The translations under genes and the position numbers were made by a program. The notes below the pieces were generated by a model. It was not told the DNA's origin, ran no database searches, and saw nothing but the letters and a program-made list of their open reading frames with translations. Of a stretch of DNA of 64,000 bases, positions 36,295 through 48,500 are shown piece after piece (positions within the stretch are counted from its first letter, which is position 1; every line of letters begins with the position of its first letter). The DNA lies in the NCBI RefSeq assembly GCF_003286085.1, contig NW_020825312.1:1426001-1490000 (forward strand), written 5' to 3'. This DNA comes from Drosophila persimilis (taxonomy: Eukaryota > Arthropoda > Insecta > Diptera > Drosophilidae).

Positions 36295-36701
36295 ATGGGT
36301 CGCAACAAGGCCAATAACAAGAAGGTTGCTCCTGCAGCGAAGCCGAAGACACCGCTAAACAAATCAAAGAAAGCCAAGAATCTATTCAAAGTGGCCGACA
36401 ACAGGAAGGGCAAGGGCAAGAAGCCCAAAGAAGTGCAGGGCAATCTAAAGCAGGTGAGTGGAGGATTCACATGTTGGCTAGTACAGCATCCAAAGGATAC
36501 CATCTTCAATCAATGCCAATATTCCAGATCAAGGAATCTGTCAAGGCCAAGCAGGAAAAGGTGGATGCCACTCTCAAGACATTGCATAAGGATATGGTGG
36601 TCAAGAAGCCGAAGCCAGCCGTGTTCCCCATCAAGAACAAGAGGAAGCCAGCTGCCAATACCGAGAAGGTGTCCGACACTTTGGGCAAACTTAAGTTCTA
36701 A
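36295..36701 (+). CDS. Small basic ribosome-biogenesis factor (RBIS/C8orf59-like)
   Basis: Exons 36295-36453 and 36528-36701 encode 110 residues, very lysine-rich. The block KSKKAKNLFKVADNRKGK resembles the GPKSRNVFHIASQKNFK block of human RBIS, and a helix (about 55-75) follows as in that protein. RBIS acts in nucleolar pre-60S maturation. The start codon directly follows a good acceptor (cttgcag), so a 5' untranslated exon may lie in the 78 bp after the TRMT5 stop. That spacing suggests overlapping or shared transcription with TRMT5. Confidence 0.72.
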
Positions 36702-36811
36702 GGACCGCCCAATGATTTAGATGTAGTTAGTTCCCATTCATTGTTAAAGGCCTCGGCCGAATGTTGCTAGTGCAAAGATCATACAAATATACGATAGATA
36801 TATTGACCACT

Positions 36812-37621
36812 CTAGACAACTGGGAGTGCTCCCACTGGAGATCCGTTTCCCGGAGGGATCACAGCAGCTGGAATCGTTGTGGGAGGTGCTGGCGTCGAGG
36901 TTGGTGCAGCAGTTGCTGCAGTGGTTGTTGGATTGACAGCAACATTCCATCCGAAGAGCTCGCGTATAATTCCATCCAACTGAGCCGTGTCGATGCCCGC
37001 CTGCGTCAGGTCCGCCACAACCTGCACAGTACCCGGCAAAGCCAACCAGCGTTCGTAGACCACTCGCAGAGCCTGGAGTCTTGACCAGAACTGGGAAAAG
37101 ATGCCCGGTTGCAACAGTTTGGCGTCGATGTGGGCTCGAATCGCATATTGTGGAAAGTAGAGCTGCGCCTCGTTCAGAAATCCCTGCCAGCCGAAAACGG
37201 TGCCAGACCAGTAGGGGAAGCGGTTGAACAAAGTGACGGCTAGCTCCTGCTCCTCCATCTCAAAGGCGCCGCCTGATGCCACCAGCTGCTGGTCGACCCA
37301 CTGTAGGAATAGGATGAGCTCGGGCTGCGAGAGCAGACGCCAGCGGGCCGTGAAGCCAGCGTTGCTGTTGATAATCCGCACGAAGGCTTGGAACTGAGCA
37401 TCGTTGATCAGGTACCGCGCCAGCAGCTGATTCAGAGGCTTGAACTGAATCAGACGTGTAATCTCATCCAGATCCCGGGCGAGGGTTGGAGGCGGCGGCG
37501 GAGGAGCCACGGGGTAAGGCTGCAGGAATTCTCCTCCAGCTGGTTGTTGTGCCAGCGGCCATTGGGCAAGTGATCCGGTGCCAAGGGCCAAGAAGAAGAG
37601 CAACCCCAGAGTAATAGCCAT
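36812..37621 (-). CDS. Secreted insect-allergen-repeat / G12-like gut protein
   Basis: A single exon of 269 residues. A signal peptide (MAITLGLLFFLALGTGSLAQ) is followed by a proline-rich linker. A helical domain follows (LDEITRLIQFKPLNQLLARY, then NDAQFQAFVRIINS, and a second half from about 150) with the spacing of the insect allergen-related repeat (microvillar protein G12). The tail is Thr/Pro/Ala-rich and probably O-glycosylated. These proteins are midgut- or cuticle-secreted. I infer the family from pattern alone. A TATA-like 'ttttatac' lies about 45 bp upstream of the start on the coding strand. The gene is convergent with the RBIS-like gene. Confidence 0.75.
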   Translation of the reverse strand: MAITLGLLFFLALGTGSLAQWPLAQQPAGGEFLQPYPVAPPPPPPTLARDLDEITRLIQFKPLNQLLARYLINDAQFQAFVRIINSNAGFTARWRLLSQPELILFLQWVDQQLVASGGAFEMEEQELAVTLFNRFPYWSGTVFGWQGFLNEAQLYFPQYAIRAHIDAKLLQPGIFSQFWSRLQALRVVYERWLALPGTVQVVADLTQAGIDTAQLDGIIRELFGWNVAVNPTTTAATAAPTSTPAPPTTIPAAVIPPGNGSPVGALPVV

Positions 37622-38699
37622 GGCTGTATAGCTACGACTGGATGCCAGCCAACCGAAAGTAGCTACCTTTTATACAATTAGTACTCGCATATCCATATCA
37701 TATCCCACTTATCTGCTGATAGCGGCCTCCCGGAATTTGTCGCAGCATCTTTGCTGACAGTTGTCGTCATCTGATAAGCCCCCTATTCGATCTGTTTATA
37801 GTATCACTCGGATAGTAATCCCTCGAGGAAGTCTGAGTCCGGGATAAACAGGGAGAGCAAACAAGACAAGACCAAAACAAAGACCAAATTGAGAATAACT
37901 TAACCCTAGATACTCGTACATCTCTATGGGGCGGTGAATACTCGCAGGCGAATTTTAGTTTGGTTTGGCCTAAGCTTTATTTCCAAAATCACCAACAATG
38001 CAGATTGACGACAAAGAACCGCAAACGAACACTTCATAACATGAGGGGCACAAAATGAAACATAAATACATACATATGTACATATGTAGAATTTATGGTC
38101 GAATAGGTCTTCAATGAACAACCCTAACAAACACACACTCATCATTTTTAAAAGAAAAGGAAAATAGTCGAGCTTCGGGAACCGAAGAATGAAATATCCT
38201 TGCAAATTGAAAAGTAGGGTCCCATGCAATTACAATTTTTTACCATTCTTCAGAGACGGCATTTTATAAGACGATTGTCATTAATTGGTTAAAAAAAACT
38301 CAAGTCTTTTCCCACAGCGGACACACTTTTGATACACATCGTATAACTCGATGCATATACACAGCAGGTAGACGGACCTGGTTAAGTGATAAACTTATCT
38401 TCAAGGTTATTAAATTATTAGTACCAGCGAATCTTCATTGGAGAAACGGTGGGAAAGTCAACAATGAATCATTTCAATGATGTACCAAGCCTTTTCGACC
38501 TACTTTGGACAGAATTCGGAATAGATTTGCAAGGACTCTTGACGTATACAGCATATTGAGTACGAGGCTCGGCTCGGCTCTGACAAGGATTCTTTGATAT
38601 TCCGTAACAGAACTTTAGCTTAAGATACATAAATAAGTCGACATTAATAAAAACTAGCTTAATCGATAAACGCATGTGAGGATGACCAAGACCAGAGGA
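37622..38699. other. Intergenic DNA without recognised genes
   Basis: The promoter of the G12-like gene on the left and the 3' flank of the Ig/FN3 gene on the right. GATA-type words (TTATCT, CTGATA) cluster at 37690-37780 and would suit a gut gene. Nothing else is supported. Confidence 0.5.
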
Positions 38700-41600
38700 T
38701 CAGGCCTCGTCGTTGCCCTTGCGACGCAACCAGGTGGGTATATAGCCCCTTACGGCTTCGCCCAGTTGGCGGTAAATGATCAGCCCCAGAATTGGCAGGA
38801 CCAGTCTCGCGTCCTTGAACAAGTACACATAACAGGCAACCAGGAAGAGAACCAGATCCGTACAGTAGCTGAGAGCCGAGCGGACCTTCTCGTGCGTATG
38901 CTCCTCCGATTGGAGCACCGCCAGTGCGGACGCTCTCTCCAGAAGATCCCGCTCGGCGCTTGACAGAACCAAGGCCGTCTGTGAGGTCCTCTCTACTGCC
39001 AGAGCCAGGCTTCCCGTAGCTGGTGGTGGGGGTCTATTGAGCGAGGTGTCGCGAGACCGAGTGCTGGACGGAACCCGCCGCTTAATCACCCGCTTTACCT
39101 TTACGAGACGCGTTCGTCCCCGGGCATCGGGACGAGCCTCGACCGTCTCGCTCATGACGCTCTCACTCTCCGCCTCCGTCTTGTTCCTTGTTTTAAGAGG
39201 GGGCACCACTAGGATAGTCGGGTACTCCGGCTCCTCCTCCTCCTTCTGCCTTTGAGTCTGCTGCTCGCTCTCCTCCCGCACTAACTCATCTTTGTCGCGT
39301 GATTTGTGATACGCCAGATTACTGGACGCATCACGGACATGTACCAGCTGCTCCCTCTCCGAGATGGACAGACGCCGCTCCCGACTGACTACTGGGGGTG
39401 CCAACAGCATGTCGTCGTTGGTCTTGCTAGCCAGCCGCCTCCTGTGTTCCTCCGTGTTTGACATGGATCCCTCATCCTCGTCAGTTTCGGCTGCTGCCTT
39501 GGCGGCGGCCCGCTTCAGCTCCTCGCGGTCCAAGTAGAGTGGCGTGTGGTATTTGTGGGAGCTGCCCACCTCCCGGACTAGGTCGCTGTAGTGATCGACG
39601 GCGGCATGGGCCTCCTCCTGCATGAGGCGCTCGGCCTCTAGGCGACGTAGTTCCTCTTCCTCCTTGGCCCTGCGTTTGACCTCCAAATCAGCCGCAATGG
39701 CAGCGGCATTGGTTTTCTCCAGAGGATTCGATATCTCCTCGTTGGCTTCAGTGTTCTTCTCGGTGGCGGATCGCTTGTCGCGACTAAAGAACGACTTTAT
39801 GCCTTTGGCCAGGTCCATCTTTAAGCTGCTCGTACTGGGATTGGGCGCAGCATTTGGTACGGATGGCTGTGGGATGGCTGCAACTCCCACTGCGGAGGTG
39901 GCTGTGGATCCATTGCCATTTCCAGGCAAGGATGGACTGTTGGGTGGGCTCACCGGCTGCTCCACATGCTCGTTGGACGAGCGTTTAAGGATCGGCTTGG
40001 GGACAAAGTCTGGACTGGGCAGAGGCATAGGGCGGTTGAGCACAACAGCTGCCTGCTCCGGTGTGGGGGCGCGATAGGGTGTAAAGGTGCCAGCGCCCAT
40101 GTTCCGAGGATGGTACGTCTCCAGATCGCGGGGGCTGGGCGAGCGAGTGCGAGCCAGCAGTTCCATCTTGAACTTCTCAATGGAGTCCTGCTCCGAGGAG
40201 GCAGTGCTCTCGGTGTAGTCGGATCCCAGATCGTAGCTGGACTGCTGTTTACCCTGTGCTGGATAGTCCTCATCCATCTCCATATTCATGTCTTCACTGT
40301 CTTCTGCTGTGCTCTCGGTCCGCTCTTCTTCGTCAAGCTCTTCGTGTTCCCGGATGCGCTGCTGTTCCTCGCCCGAAATCTGTCCCGTAGTGTGCGTGCG
40401 TGAGAGGCTGCTCAGATCGTTGACATTCTCCCTTGAGTCCCACTTTCGACCCATGCTAACCATGTCCGCTGATTGCCGACGCAGTTCGCTCCTCCGCTCG
40501 AACGAAACGCGCTCTGCCTCTGAAATGGAGCCCAGGCGTTTGCGGAGATTAGCCGGCGGAACAGGCGCCTGCGTACTGCTTGCTATTCTGTCCTGGGAGG
40601 CCTTTCTCGACTTGGCGGCTTGCTCCAGCTCTACCGCCTCATAGAATCTCGCCATTGCTCGCTCGTAGAGCAGCTCGGTGGAGCTCACGGACCGGCGCAG
40701 CGGGAAGGTGGTATGCAGGTTGTTGAACTCCAGAAATGCCAGATCTGGTGCGGAGATGGATATGGGCGGTGGCTGTATGGCATCCTCCAGGTCTAGCTCG
40801 AAGGAATCTTGCTCTGTGGAAAGGACAAATGCAAAACTGGAATGTCTTGGACCATGGATGGGCTCTGGGTATACTTACTGTCCTTATCCTTGACCTTGCT
40901 GTTCTTGTCGAAGACGACGAGCATGAACTCGTTGCTGGTGTGCACCTCGTCGTGCTTGTCCGCAAACCTGGAGGTACGTCTCGGAACTGGAGAAGAGTCT
41001 GGTTTGGGCTTGTGTTTCGGTTTGGGGGACTCTTCCGGGACTGGAACTAGAAGCGGAGCTGTGGCTGTTGCTGTTGCTGTGGCTGGTGGTGGTGCACTGA
41101 TCTCAATGGTGGGCAGCCTTTCGCCAATCACCGCACTAGCACTGGCAGCCACTGCCAATGCCAGGGTGGGTACGTTCCTCGCCGGACTCAGGGCCTGGCC
41201 CGAGAATCGTCTCACATTCTGGTTAACCCCCAGCTGGACAGGCTCCGCACTACGCTGCAGGGCTGGAGTTGACTTGATGGGCTCCGGTGGTGATGTTGGT
41301 TTCGTTTCGGAGTGTTGTCGATTCGTTGGCGGACTCAGACTTCGTTTTCGGTGGAGGACCGTTTTACCCGGCTTTTCCGCAGGCGGAGTGGGCAGGGGCT
41401 GTGGTTGGGGCTGCAGTGGGGACCTCTCTTTGGCCACAGCCGTGGGCTTGGTATTGAACAACTTGAGAGGTGAGCCAACTGGCGACTTCTGGGGCCTAGC
41501 CGGGGGCTCTGTCTTCTCGACCAGAGCGGTGGTGGTGATCAGCGTGAGGTTGAGCTTGTTATTGGATCCAGCCGCCGGCTTGGCCGACGAGTCGGCACTG

Positions 41601-43140
41601 CTCTGGGAGGGGCTCTTGCGGACGTCCATTCTTAGAGCCTGGTCCGAGGTGCCGTAGGACATTTCATGGTGCAGCTGCTCATTGTCGATGAGCTGAGGCT
41701 TTGGCTTGCGTTTGGCGTTTGGTGACTGCTTGGGCGACATGCCCGTCGCAGCATCTGCATGGGGACGTGGTGGAGAGAGCGTCTTGCGGCGTGGCGGTAC
41801 TTGGACGGCGTCCGACTTGGGCTTATCCTTCTCCTCGCCGGCAATTTTGGTGGCAGACTTGGGCTTGGTGATGCCACGCTTGGGATCGGGTATGAAGAGC
41901 AGCTCCGACTCCTCGGATGGCTCACTCAGGCCATAGGGGTTCTCAGCCTTGACGCGGAACTTGTACTCCGAGCCCTCTATCAGATCGTGTAGAGTGGTCG
42001 TCAGGGCCCGCGTGGTGGCGGCCTTTAGCCAGACGTTCCAGCCAATTCGAAAGTACTCCACAATGTAGTTGCCGATCTTGCAGCCGCCATCGTCCAGAGG
42101 TGCCGTCCAGGAGAGCGTTGCGGACTTGCCGAACGACATGTTCAGACGGGGAGCACCCGGGGCATTCGGCCGTGCCGTTACCGTGACCAGAAACGATGTG
42201 TTGTCTTCCCCCAGCTTGTTCCATGCACGCACCATGTATTCGCCACGGTCCTCCCGATGCACGTTGTCTATCTTGAGAAGCGAATTTTTCTCCGTATTGG
42301 TGACCTTCAGTAAGAACAAATAACGGCTTAAAAAATGCAGATTGAATATTCAAAAAATACGTGTATAGTAAAATACCTCGAATCGTCCACCAGGGGCAAT
42401 CACTTCGCCCTCATGGAGCCAGCTAATGGCCGGCGGCGGCTGTCCGGCAATGCCGACCTTCAGACGCAGTACCTCGTCGGCTTCCACGATGAGTCCGTCC
42501 TCGTAGGTGCGTGGCAAACGAATCTTGGGTGGCGCCTGCACCATAAGCCTGGCTTTGGTCACCACGTGGCCAGCTCGGTTCGTTGCTGTGCACTTGATTT
42601 CGCCTTCGTCCGTCAGTGCCACTTGGTGGATGATCAGAACACTGGCGTCGTTGTCGTTGACGATCTTGGTGCGTCGACTGCTGAAGATCTCATAGCCATC
42701 CTTGAACCAGTTGATCTCCGGCGGCGGTTCGCCCAGGATGCGCACCCGGAACTCGATCCGCTCGTCCTCCACCGCATCAGTGTCCAACAGCTCGTCGATA
42801 AAGCGGGGAACAGTTATCGCGTTGCGCTGGAGTGTAACCGTTAGGGGATCAGAGAGCTCGCTAGCGTCGGATCGTCCCACGATGTTCTCGGCAAAGCAGC
42901 GAAATTGGTATCGCCAGCCTGGCTCCAGTCCACTGATGCAGACATCGCACCGGGAGACAGGCGTGGGTGTGGCACGCACCCAATGCGGCGAGCCCATGCG
43001 ACGGTGCTCCACCGTGTAGCCGGTGATTGGAGAGCCTCCGTCGAGTAGCGGACGATCCCAGCGCAGGTTGACCACATCGGGCTGCTGCTCCGAGAGCGAC
43101 AGCGGCGTCAGTATAGGCCGACCAGGCGGAGAGGGTCGTT
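38700..43140 (-). CDS. Muscle-type Ig/FN3 protein with hydrophobic C-terminal hairpin (5' end open)
   Basis: Minus-strand exons are 43140-42377, 42304-40879 and 40813-38700, about 1434 codons. Domains in order: FN3 (PPGRPILTP..SDPLTV), Ig (VPRFIDELLD..ARLMV), Ig (APPKIRLPR..FLVTVT, interrupted by the first intron) and FN3 (PNAPGAPRLN..ELLF). A long disordered Ser/Pro-rich linker follows, then an acidic/charged region. The last 60 residues hold two hydrophobic segments (DLVLFLVACYVYLF and ARLVLPILGLIIY) and a basic end. The Ig/FN3 order recalls myosin-binding-protein and titin fragments. I think the orthologue is CG14964, from memory. The first exon given begins in mid-codon after an acceptor, so an upstream exon should exist. 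Alternatively the in-frame ATG at 43169-43171 could serve. Confidence 0.82.
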
Positions 43141-45164
43141 CTGAAAGCATAAGCAAGCATAAATGATGCACTGAAAACTGGTCCCTCTCTCAGTTTCTGC
43201 CGCCCGATGGCTCTCTTTCTCTCTGTCTTTAGCCGTAGCCGTAGCCGTAGCCACAGCCACAGCCGTAGCCGTAGTTTCGAAAACATTACTTTTGTCGTTT
43301 TGATTTTTTAGGCCAAACATTCACACAATCACGGACCAGACCAGACCACGGCAACCACTTGAGTGTGCGAGTCGCTATAAATAGACAAATTTCTAGCGCT
43401 CCCACCAGCTATGTGGGCTCCGTCTGCGCTGATTATAGCCCATCCGAATGCTTTCTATCGGACTAAATGGACTGGGATTGGGAATACTTTTGGATATGTT
43501 TTCGAAGTTACGCTAAAACTTGCCTGCAGACTTCCAGTGGACATTCTTCTTGGGTCGACCGCTCTGTGCATGGGCATGCAGCTTTCCCGGCTGATTTCCC
43601 ATCTCGAGATGCTAAATATTTAACCTATTTGCAATTATTTGTGCATATATAGAAGTTTCTATATATAGACAGTCGAAATTAACTGAAGACACTCGCGGAT
43701 CCGTCGCTTTAATTGAATGTTTTTCGACAAAACTCTCAACTGACGCCTCGATTGTAAATTCTAATAATGTAATTTTCGTAACATGAATTTGTTGATTGCA
43801 AGCGTTGCCATTTTTACGGCGCGTTAAATAATCCGTTCGTTAGTCAAGCATCTCCTCGATTCCACGACAGTGTGAGTGAGTCGCGTAAGCTTTTTTCTGG
43901 GCGCTTTAAATGTCAACGACGAATAGCGATCAGTGTTGCCAGCGCCGCTGGGCTGGTCGTTTTCCAGCACTGCAAGCGCAGTGTTACGGTATATTACAGT
44001 ATATTTAATAAGGTAGCCCCACACATTTTCGACACGTTAAATGAAGTTAGTGAAACAAAATGAGCAAAGATTTAAAGCAAATTATAAACAGTGTTCACCA
44101 GCAAATGGTATCATGATCATGTATCACGTGTCATCTATCTTGTTTTGAGTGCTGGCACCAGCAGATCTAAGCTGGGAGAAGCGCTGCGGCAGATATTAAC
44201 AATTTTTGTACTCTTCAGTACCAATTTTGCTGGCTGGCTAAGTTCTCCGATTGTAGAAAGTTTGCAGCAAAGTTACCAAAGTCTAGTGTCATATGGCCAT
44301 AATACATTTTTTGCATCGGAAATGTTTAAACTGGACAATATACATATTTCCCTATGGAGAGGGATTTTATAGAATTAAGAACATTTTTGTTAACCCAGGA
44401 ATGCAGAAACTAGTTAGTTGCTGTATTAAAGCTGTCTCACCGAAATTTTGCTTACAGAGACCAAGAATAGGTATCGGGATCGAAATATATGTACATCTAT
44501 ACAGCAAACAAATAATATGCATGAATAGATAAAAAATATTTCAATCTAAGAAAAAGTCATTAGTAATGTTTCTGCTCATGTTGGAAAACAAAATTTTAAT
44601 ATTAATTACGGCAAGTAGGGTATAAAGATGTCTATACCACAAATTGACAGGCAACAAGTGTTCAAAACGTAACATTTCATGCTCACTTACGATTCATTTC
44701 ATGCCCGCTTACGTTATGCTTTTATCTTTTTGTTTAAACCTTATTTTAGACAAAATCAAGTAAAATTGAAACCTTAAACTTAACATGTCTTGTAAAAAAT
44801 TGATTCATCAATCGTATAAAAATATATGTTCAATGCTGCGGGTCCTAGCAAGATAGTAATATCAAAACGAATATCAAAATCGAGGAATATGACAATTGAT
44901 CACAGACAGAGAACGATTAACCCACTGTCAACTGGTGTATTAAAATACTCTCCACGAAAATTATGAAATTTAAAGAATATTAGCGCAGATCAGGTGAGAG
45001 ATATTGTGGGGCTCAATATGAGTAAAAAGGAAGGATTTACCTACATGAATTTTACAAAAAATATATTTTTTCGCGGTTTAACTAAAGTTGTTCCCCCGTT
45101 CAAATATAGGGGGGTTAAGTTGGCTAAATTGGTTTTTTTTCATCAGACCGTATACTGTATCCGC
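43141..45164. other. Intergenic DNA with a dispersed repeat and promoter-like words
   Basis: Includes GCCGTA/GCCACA hexamers (43228-43275), a plus-strand TATA box (43374-43383) and a Motif-6-like cluster with a short ATG frame (43979-44110), plus the start of the dispersed repeat (about 44590 on). A 93-codon frame at 44091-44372 has no supporting signal. Confidence 0.45.
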
Positions 45165-45174
45165 GGTCACACTG
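44590..45174 (+). repeat. Dispersed repeat with hAT-type terminus upstream of Girdin
   Basis: The most complete copy. Landmarks: 'aagtagggtata' (44614), 'gctcacttacgattca' (44684), 'ttaaaccttattttagaca', 'attgattcatcaatcg' (44800), 'aatatcaaaatcgaggaatatga' (split here for length as aatatcaaaatcg + aggaatatga), 'agagaacgattaaccc', 'agaccgtatactgtat' and the end GGTCACACTG (45165-45174). The copies at 1.4 kb, 34.1 kb and 60.1 kb share subsets. Confidence 0.65.
45165..45174 (+). promoter_or_regulatory. Motif 1 site upstream of Girdin
   Basis: GGTCACACTG, a perfect Motif 1 match in the coding orientation, 375 bp before the Girdin start codon. It is the terminal sequence of the dispersed repeat. 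Confidence 0.45.
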
Positions 45175-45549
45175 CTTGTCACACTTAACAAAAAATAGAA
45201 TAGGCTATTTTAGAAATAGAAAAATTGATTAATCCGATAATAATACAAGTTATAAGCATAATTGTTTCGGTTTGTTGTTTGTGCTGAATCTTTCTTTATT
45301 TAACATATTTCTGTGTATATGCGTGTCCCGACGGCATAGATATGCTTTGCCACCCTTGGAATGTTTGGAAGCCTTTGTAAGGTACTCATGATTATAAAAA
45401 CAAGCAGTGTATTTCGGAAAAGCCGCAGCGGTGCAGCTGCCCAATTGTGACAGGTGCAGCAACGTCTGCGGCACGCGAACATATTCACACACGCACACAC
45501 TCAGCTTTACGCATCCCTGTGTTGAGAAAATCTACAAAAAACAGCAACA

Positions 45550-48500
45550 ATGGCTGGCACGGCCGCGGCGACGCCAATGGAAATTGATGAATTCATAAAT
45601 GGAGCACTCGTTTCTTGGGTGAGTAGAGTGAATAAACAAGCTCAATACTATGTGCTTGGCATAAGAAATTCAAGTGCTCCCAAGTAATTCCCATGGGCAC
45701 ACACACGAAAAAGCAGCAACAAAGAGAACAACCTACTCGCTCGTTCGCATAGGCTTCCGCAGCAGCACAGCACTCACCTGGTTGCTGGTAGCAAGGTCAT
45801 TGTAGCTGGCTTACGACAGCTTACGGTAGAACTTTTATGCTGTTATATTCGCAGTGTGCTTTGTTTGCATGTCCGCTCATGGCTTCTCCATCTTCTCTTT
45901 TTGTGCTCACCCCAGCTGGAGTCATGCCTGCCACGTGCCGAGCTGCTTGCCGGTTACACCTCGCTGCTGGATGGCCATATCATACACAGCGTTTGGCTCC
46001 AAATCGACCCGGAGCCGCAAAACAATCCCAGCGAACTGACCGAACTCAGTGGAAAATCTTTGAGTGTGGCCAGGGCCAAGAACTTTGAGTGTATCGTTCG
46101 GAATCTGAAATCCTTATTTGAGGAAGAGCTGGGTCAGACCATACTGGCCCTGCCCGACGCTGTCACGCTAGGCTACCATCCGGAGAGCAGGAGCGGACTG
46201 GAGCAAATGAAAACGCTGCTCACTCTGCTTCTGGGTGCCGCAGTGCAATGCCCCAACAAGGAGCTATTTATAGCCCGCATCAAGGAGCTAGATCTGGAGA
46301 CGCAGCACGCCATTGTGGCACTCATCAAACAGGTAACGGACAGCCATAGTCTAGTCCTCACCGAAGACTCGCTGGAGCGGCTGTCGCCGCAGAACATGTA
46401 CACGCACATTCTTCGTCTGACCAAGGAGCGAGATGTCATGTATTTAAAATGGATTGACCTAGTGTGCATGGAGCCCGAGATGACGGCCAGCGACAATCTG
46501 GCGGAGTGCGGCCAAGGGGGAGCTAGTGTGCCGCGTTCGCCCTCGAACGGAACGGCCACCTCAACACCCTCATCGTCATCCAACTCGGAGAGCAACCACC
46601 TGGCAGTGGAGTGTGCAGACCTCAGATCGAAGAATCGAAAGCTTCGCCAGGAGCTGTACGTTGAAACGTTTCTCTAACTCTTCTGATTGATTTCTGATTT
46701 GCTAATAAAGATTACTTTTCCAGGGAGGAAAAGTCGGAAAACCTTCTGGAGCTACGGGAGGAGCTGGACGACAAGAAGGTCCGCTTCGACAAGTTGCGGC
46801 AGGAGAGCCAGGATTGGTTTACAGAGGCTAAACGGGCATCTGCCTATCGCGACGAGGTGGACATCTTACGCGAGCGGGCTGAGCGGGCCGATCGGCTGGA
46901 GGTCGAAGTTCAAAAGTATCGTGAGAAGCTCGGCGACTCCGATTTCTACAAGTCTCGGGTGGAGGAGCTGCGTGAGGACAACCGTGTACTGCTGGAATCA
47001 AAGTAAGAGCTATCAGAATTAGAAATGATGTTTATTAACCAAAGTTATATCCGTCAGAGAAATGCTGGAGGAGCAGCTGCAACGCTATCGCAAACGTTCG
47101 GAGCATGCCATCTCCCTGGAGTCTGAGATTATCAAATACAAGCAAAAGCTAAACGACATGGCCCTGGAACGGGATGTGGATCGCTCCAAGCTGGAGGAGC
47201 TACTGGAGGAGAATGCCCAGCTACAGCTGGTGGCAAGGAATCTGAACTCGACGCAGGAAGGCGACAAGTCCTTTTCAGAGAACGAGGATGATTGCAACTC
47301 GGGGGACAACAGCCTGTCCGAGCAGCTCACCAACAATGCTCAGACGCGTGCCCTCAAGCTGGAGCTAGAGAATCGGCGTCTGACTGCTGCCCTGGAGCAG
47401 CTGAAGGAGAGCAGCTTTCACGAGTCCACCAACAAAATTCTGGAGCTGGAGAAGGAGAAGAAGAAGCTCTCTCTGAAGATCGATCAGATGCAGGAGAACG
47501 TTCAGAGGCTAACCCAGCAGAATGTAGAGTTGGAGGGCGTGTTCAAGAATGCCCTGGAGGAGAACAAGAAGCTGCAAGATGCCGTGGATAGCCGCCAGAA
47601 GAGCTACGATCGCCAGAGCCTGGAGCGCGAAGTGGATCGGCAGAGGCTGGCAGATGCCGAACAACACGCCGAGACCCTAAATAAGGAGAAGCAACGCATC
47701 CAAACGCTCAATGAAAGCATTCAGCGGCGTGCGGATGACCTGGAGCGGCTGGCGGAAAGCAAGAGCAAGGAATTGGAGCAGTATACCGAGAAGACAAAGC
47801 AGTACGAGCAGACCAAACAGAAGCTCTACGATATCGAGGCCAAGGTGTCGGCATACGAGCGGGAGAATGCCAGCCTGCTCAAAGAGGTATCCAAGCTGAA
47901 GGAGGGCAGCGAGGAGAAGTCCGTTCAGCTCGACCAAACCATTAATCAACTGGACACCCAGACCAAAGATATTATGAGGCTCAGCAAAGTGCTTGAAGAG
48001 ACCGAGCAGGTACAGCAGAAGCTCATCGAGCTGGAGAAACAAAACCAAGAGCTGGCTTCGCAACGAAACATCGATCAGGAGATGATTAACACGCTACGCG
48101 AGGACCTGGTCACTGGCACGCTGGTGACCAAGAAAGTGCGGCACAATCTGGAGAAACTCGGCCTCACCGACAGCGAACCCGCCGAACTGAATGTGGAGCA
48201 TGTGGTTGAGAAACTGGTGCGCAATCCGGAGACCTTCAAAACGGTGCGTGAGATTATGTTGAACGTAAAACGCGAGCAACAGGAGGAGCGTGACGATGGA
48301 GAGGAGGAGGGTGGCCTCAAATCGGACATGTGTGTTCTATGCCATCGCCAAGAGATCTTCACAGTGGAGAAGAACATTGAGCTGGCCCCTTCTAGCTCTT
48401 CCCAGGAGCTGCGCTTCGAGCACAAGCCAAGGCCGAGTCTTGCACGGGAATCCGCCGAGCTGATGCGTGTCAAAGACTGCAACACGCAGCTGCAGACCGA

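Noticed and set aside
44091-44372. 93-codon ORF upstream of Girdin
   Set aside because: It lacks a good start context and recognisable domains and is next to repeat DNA; composition is not clearly coding.
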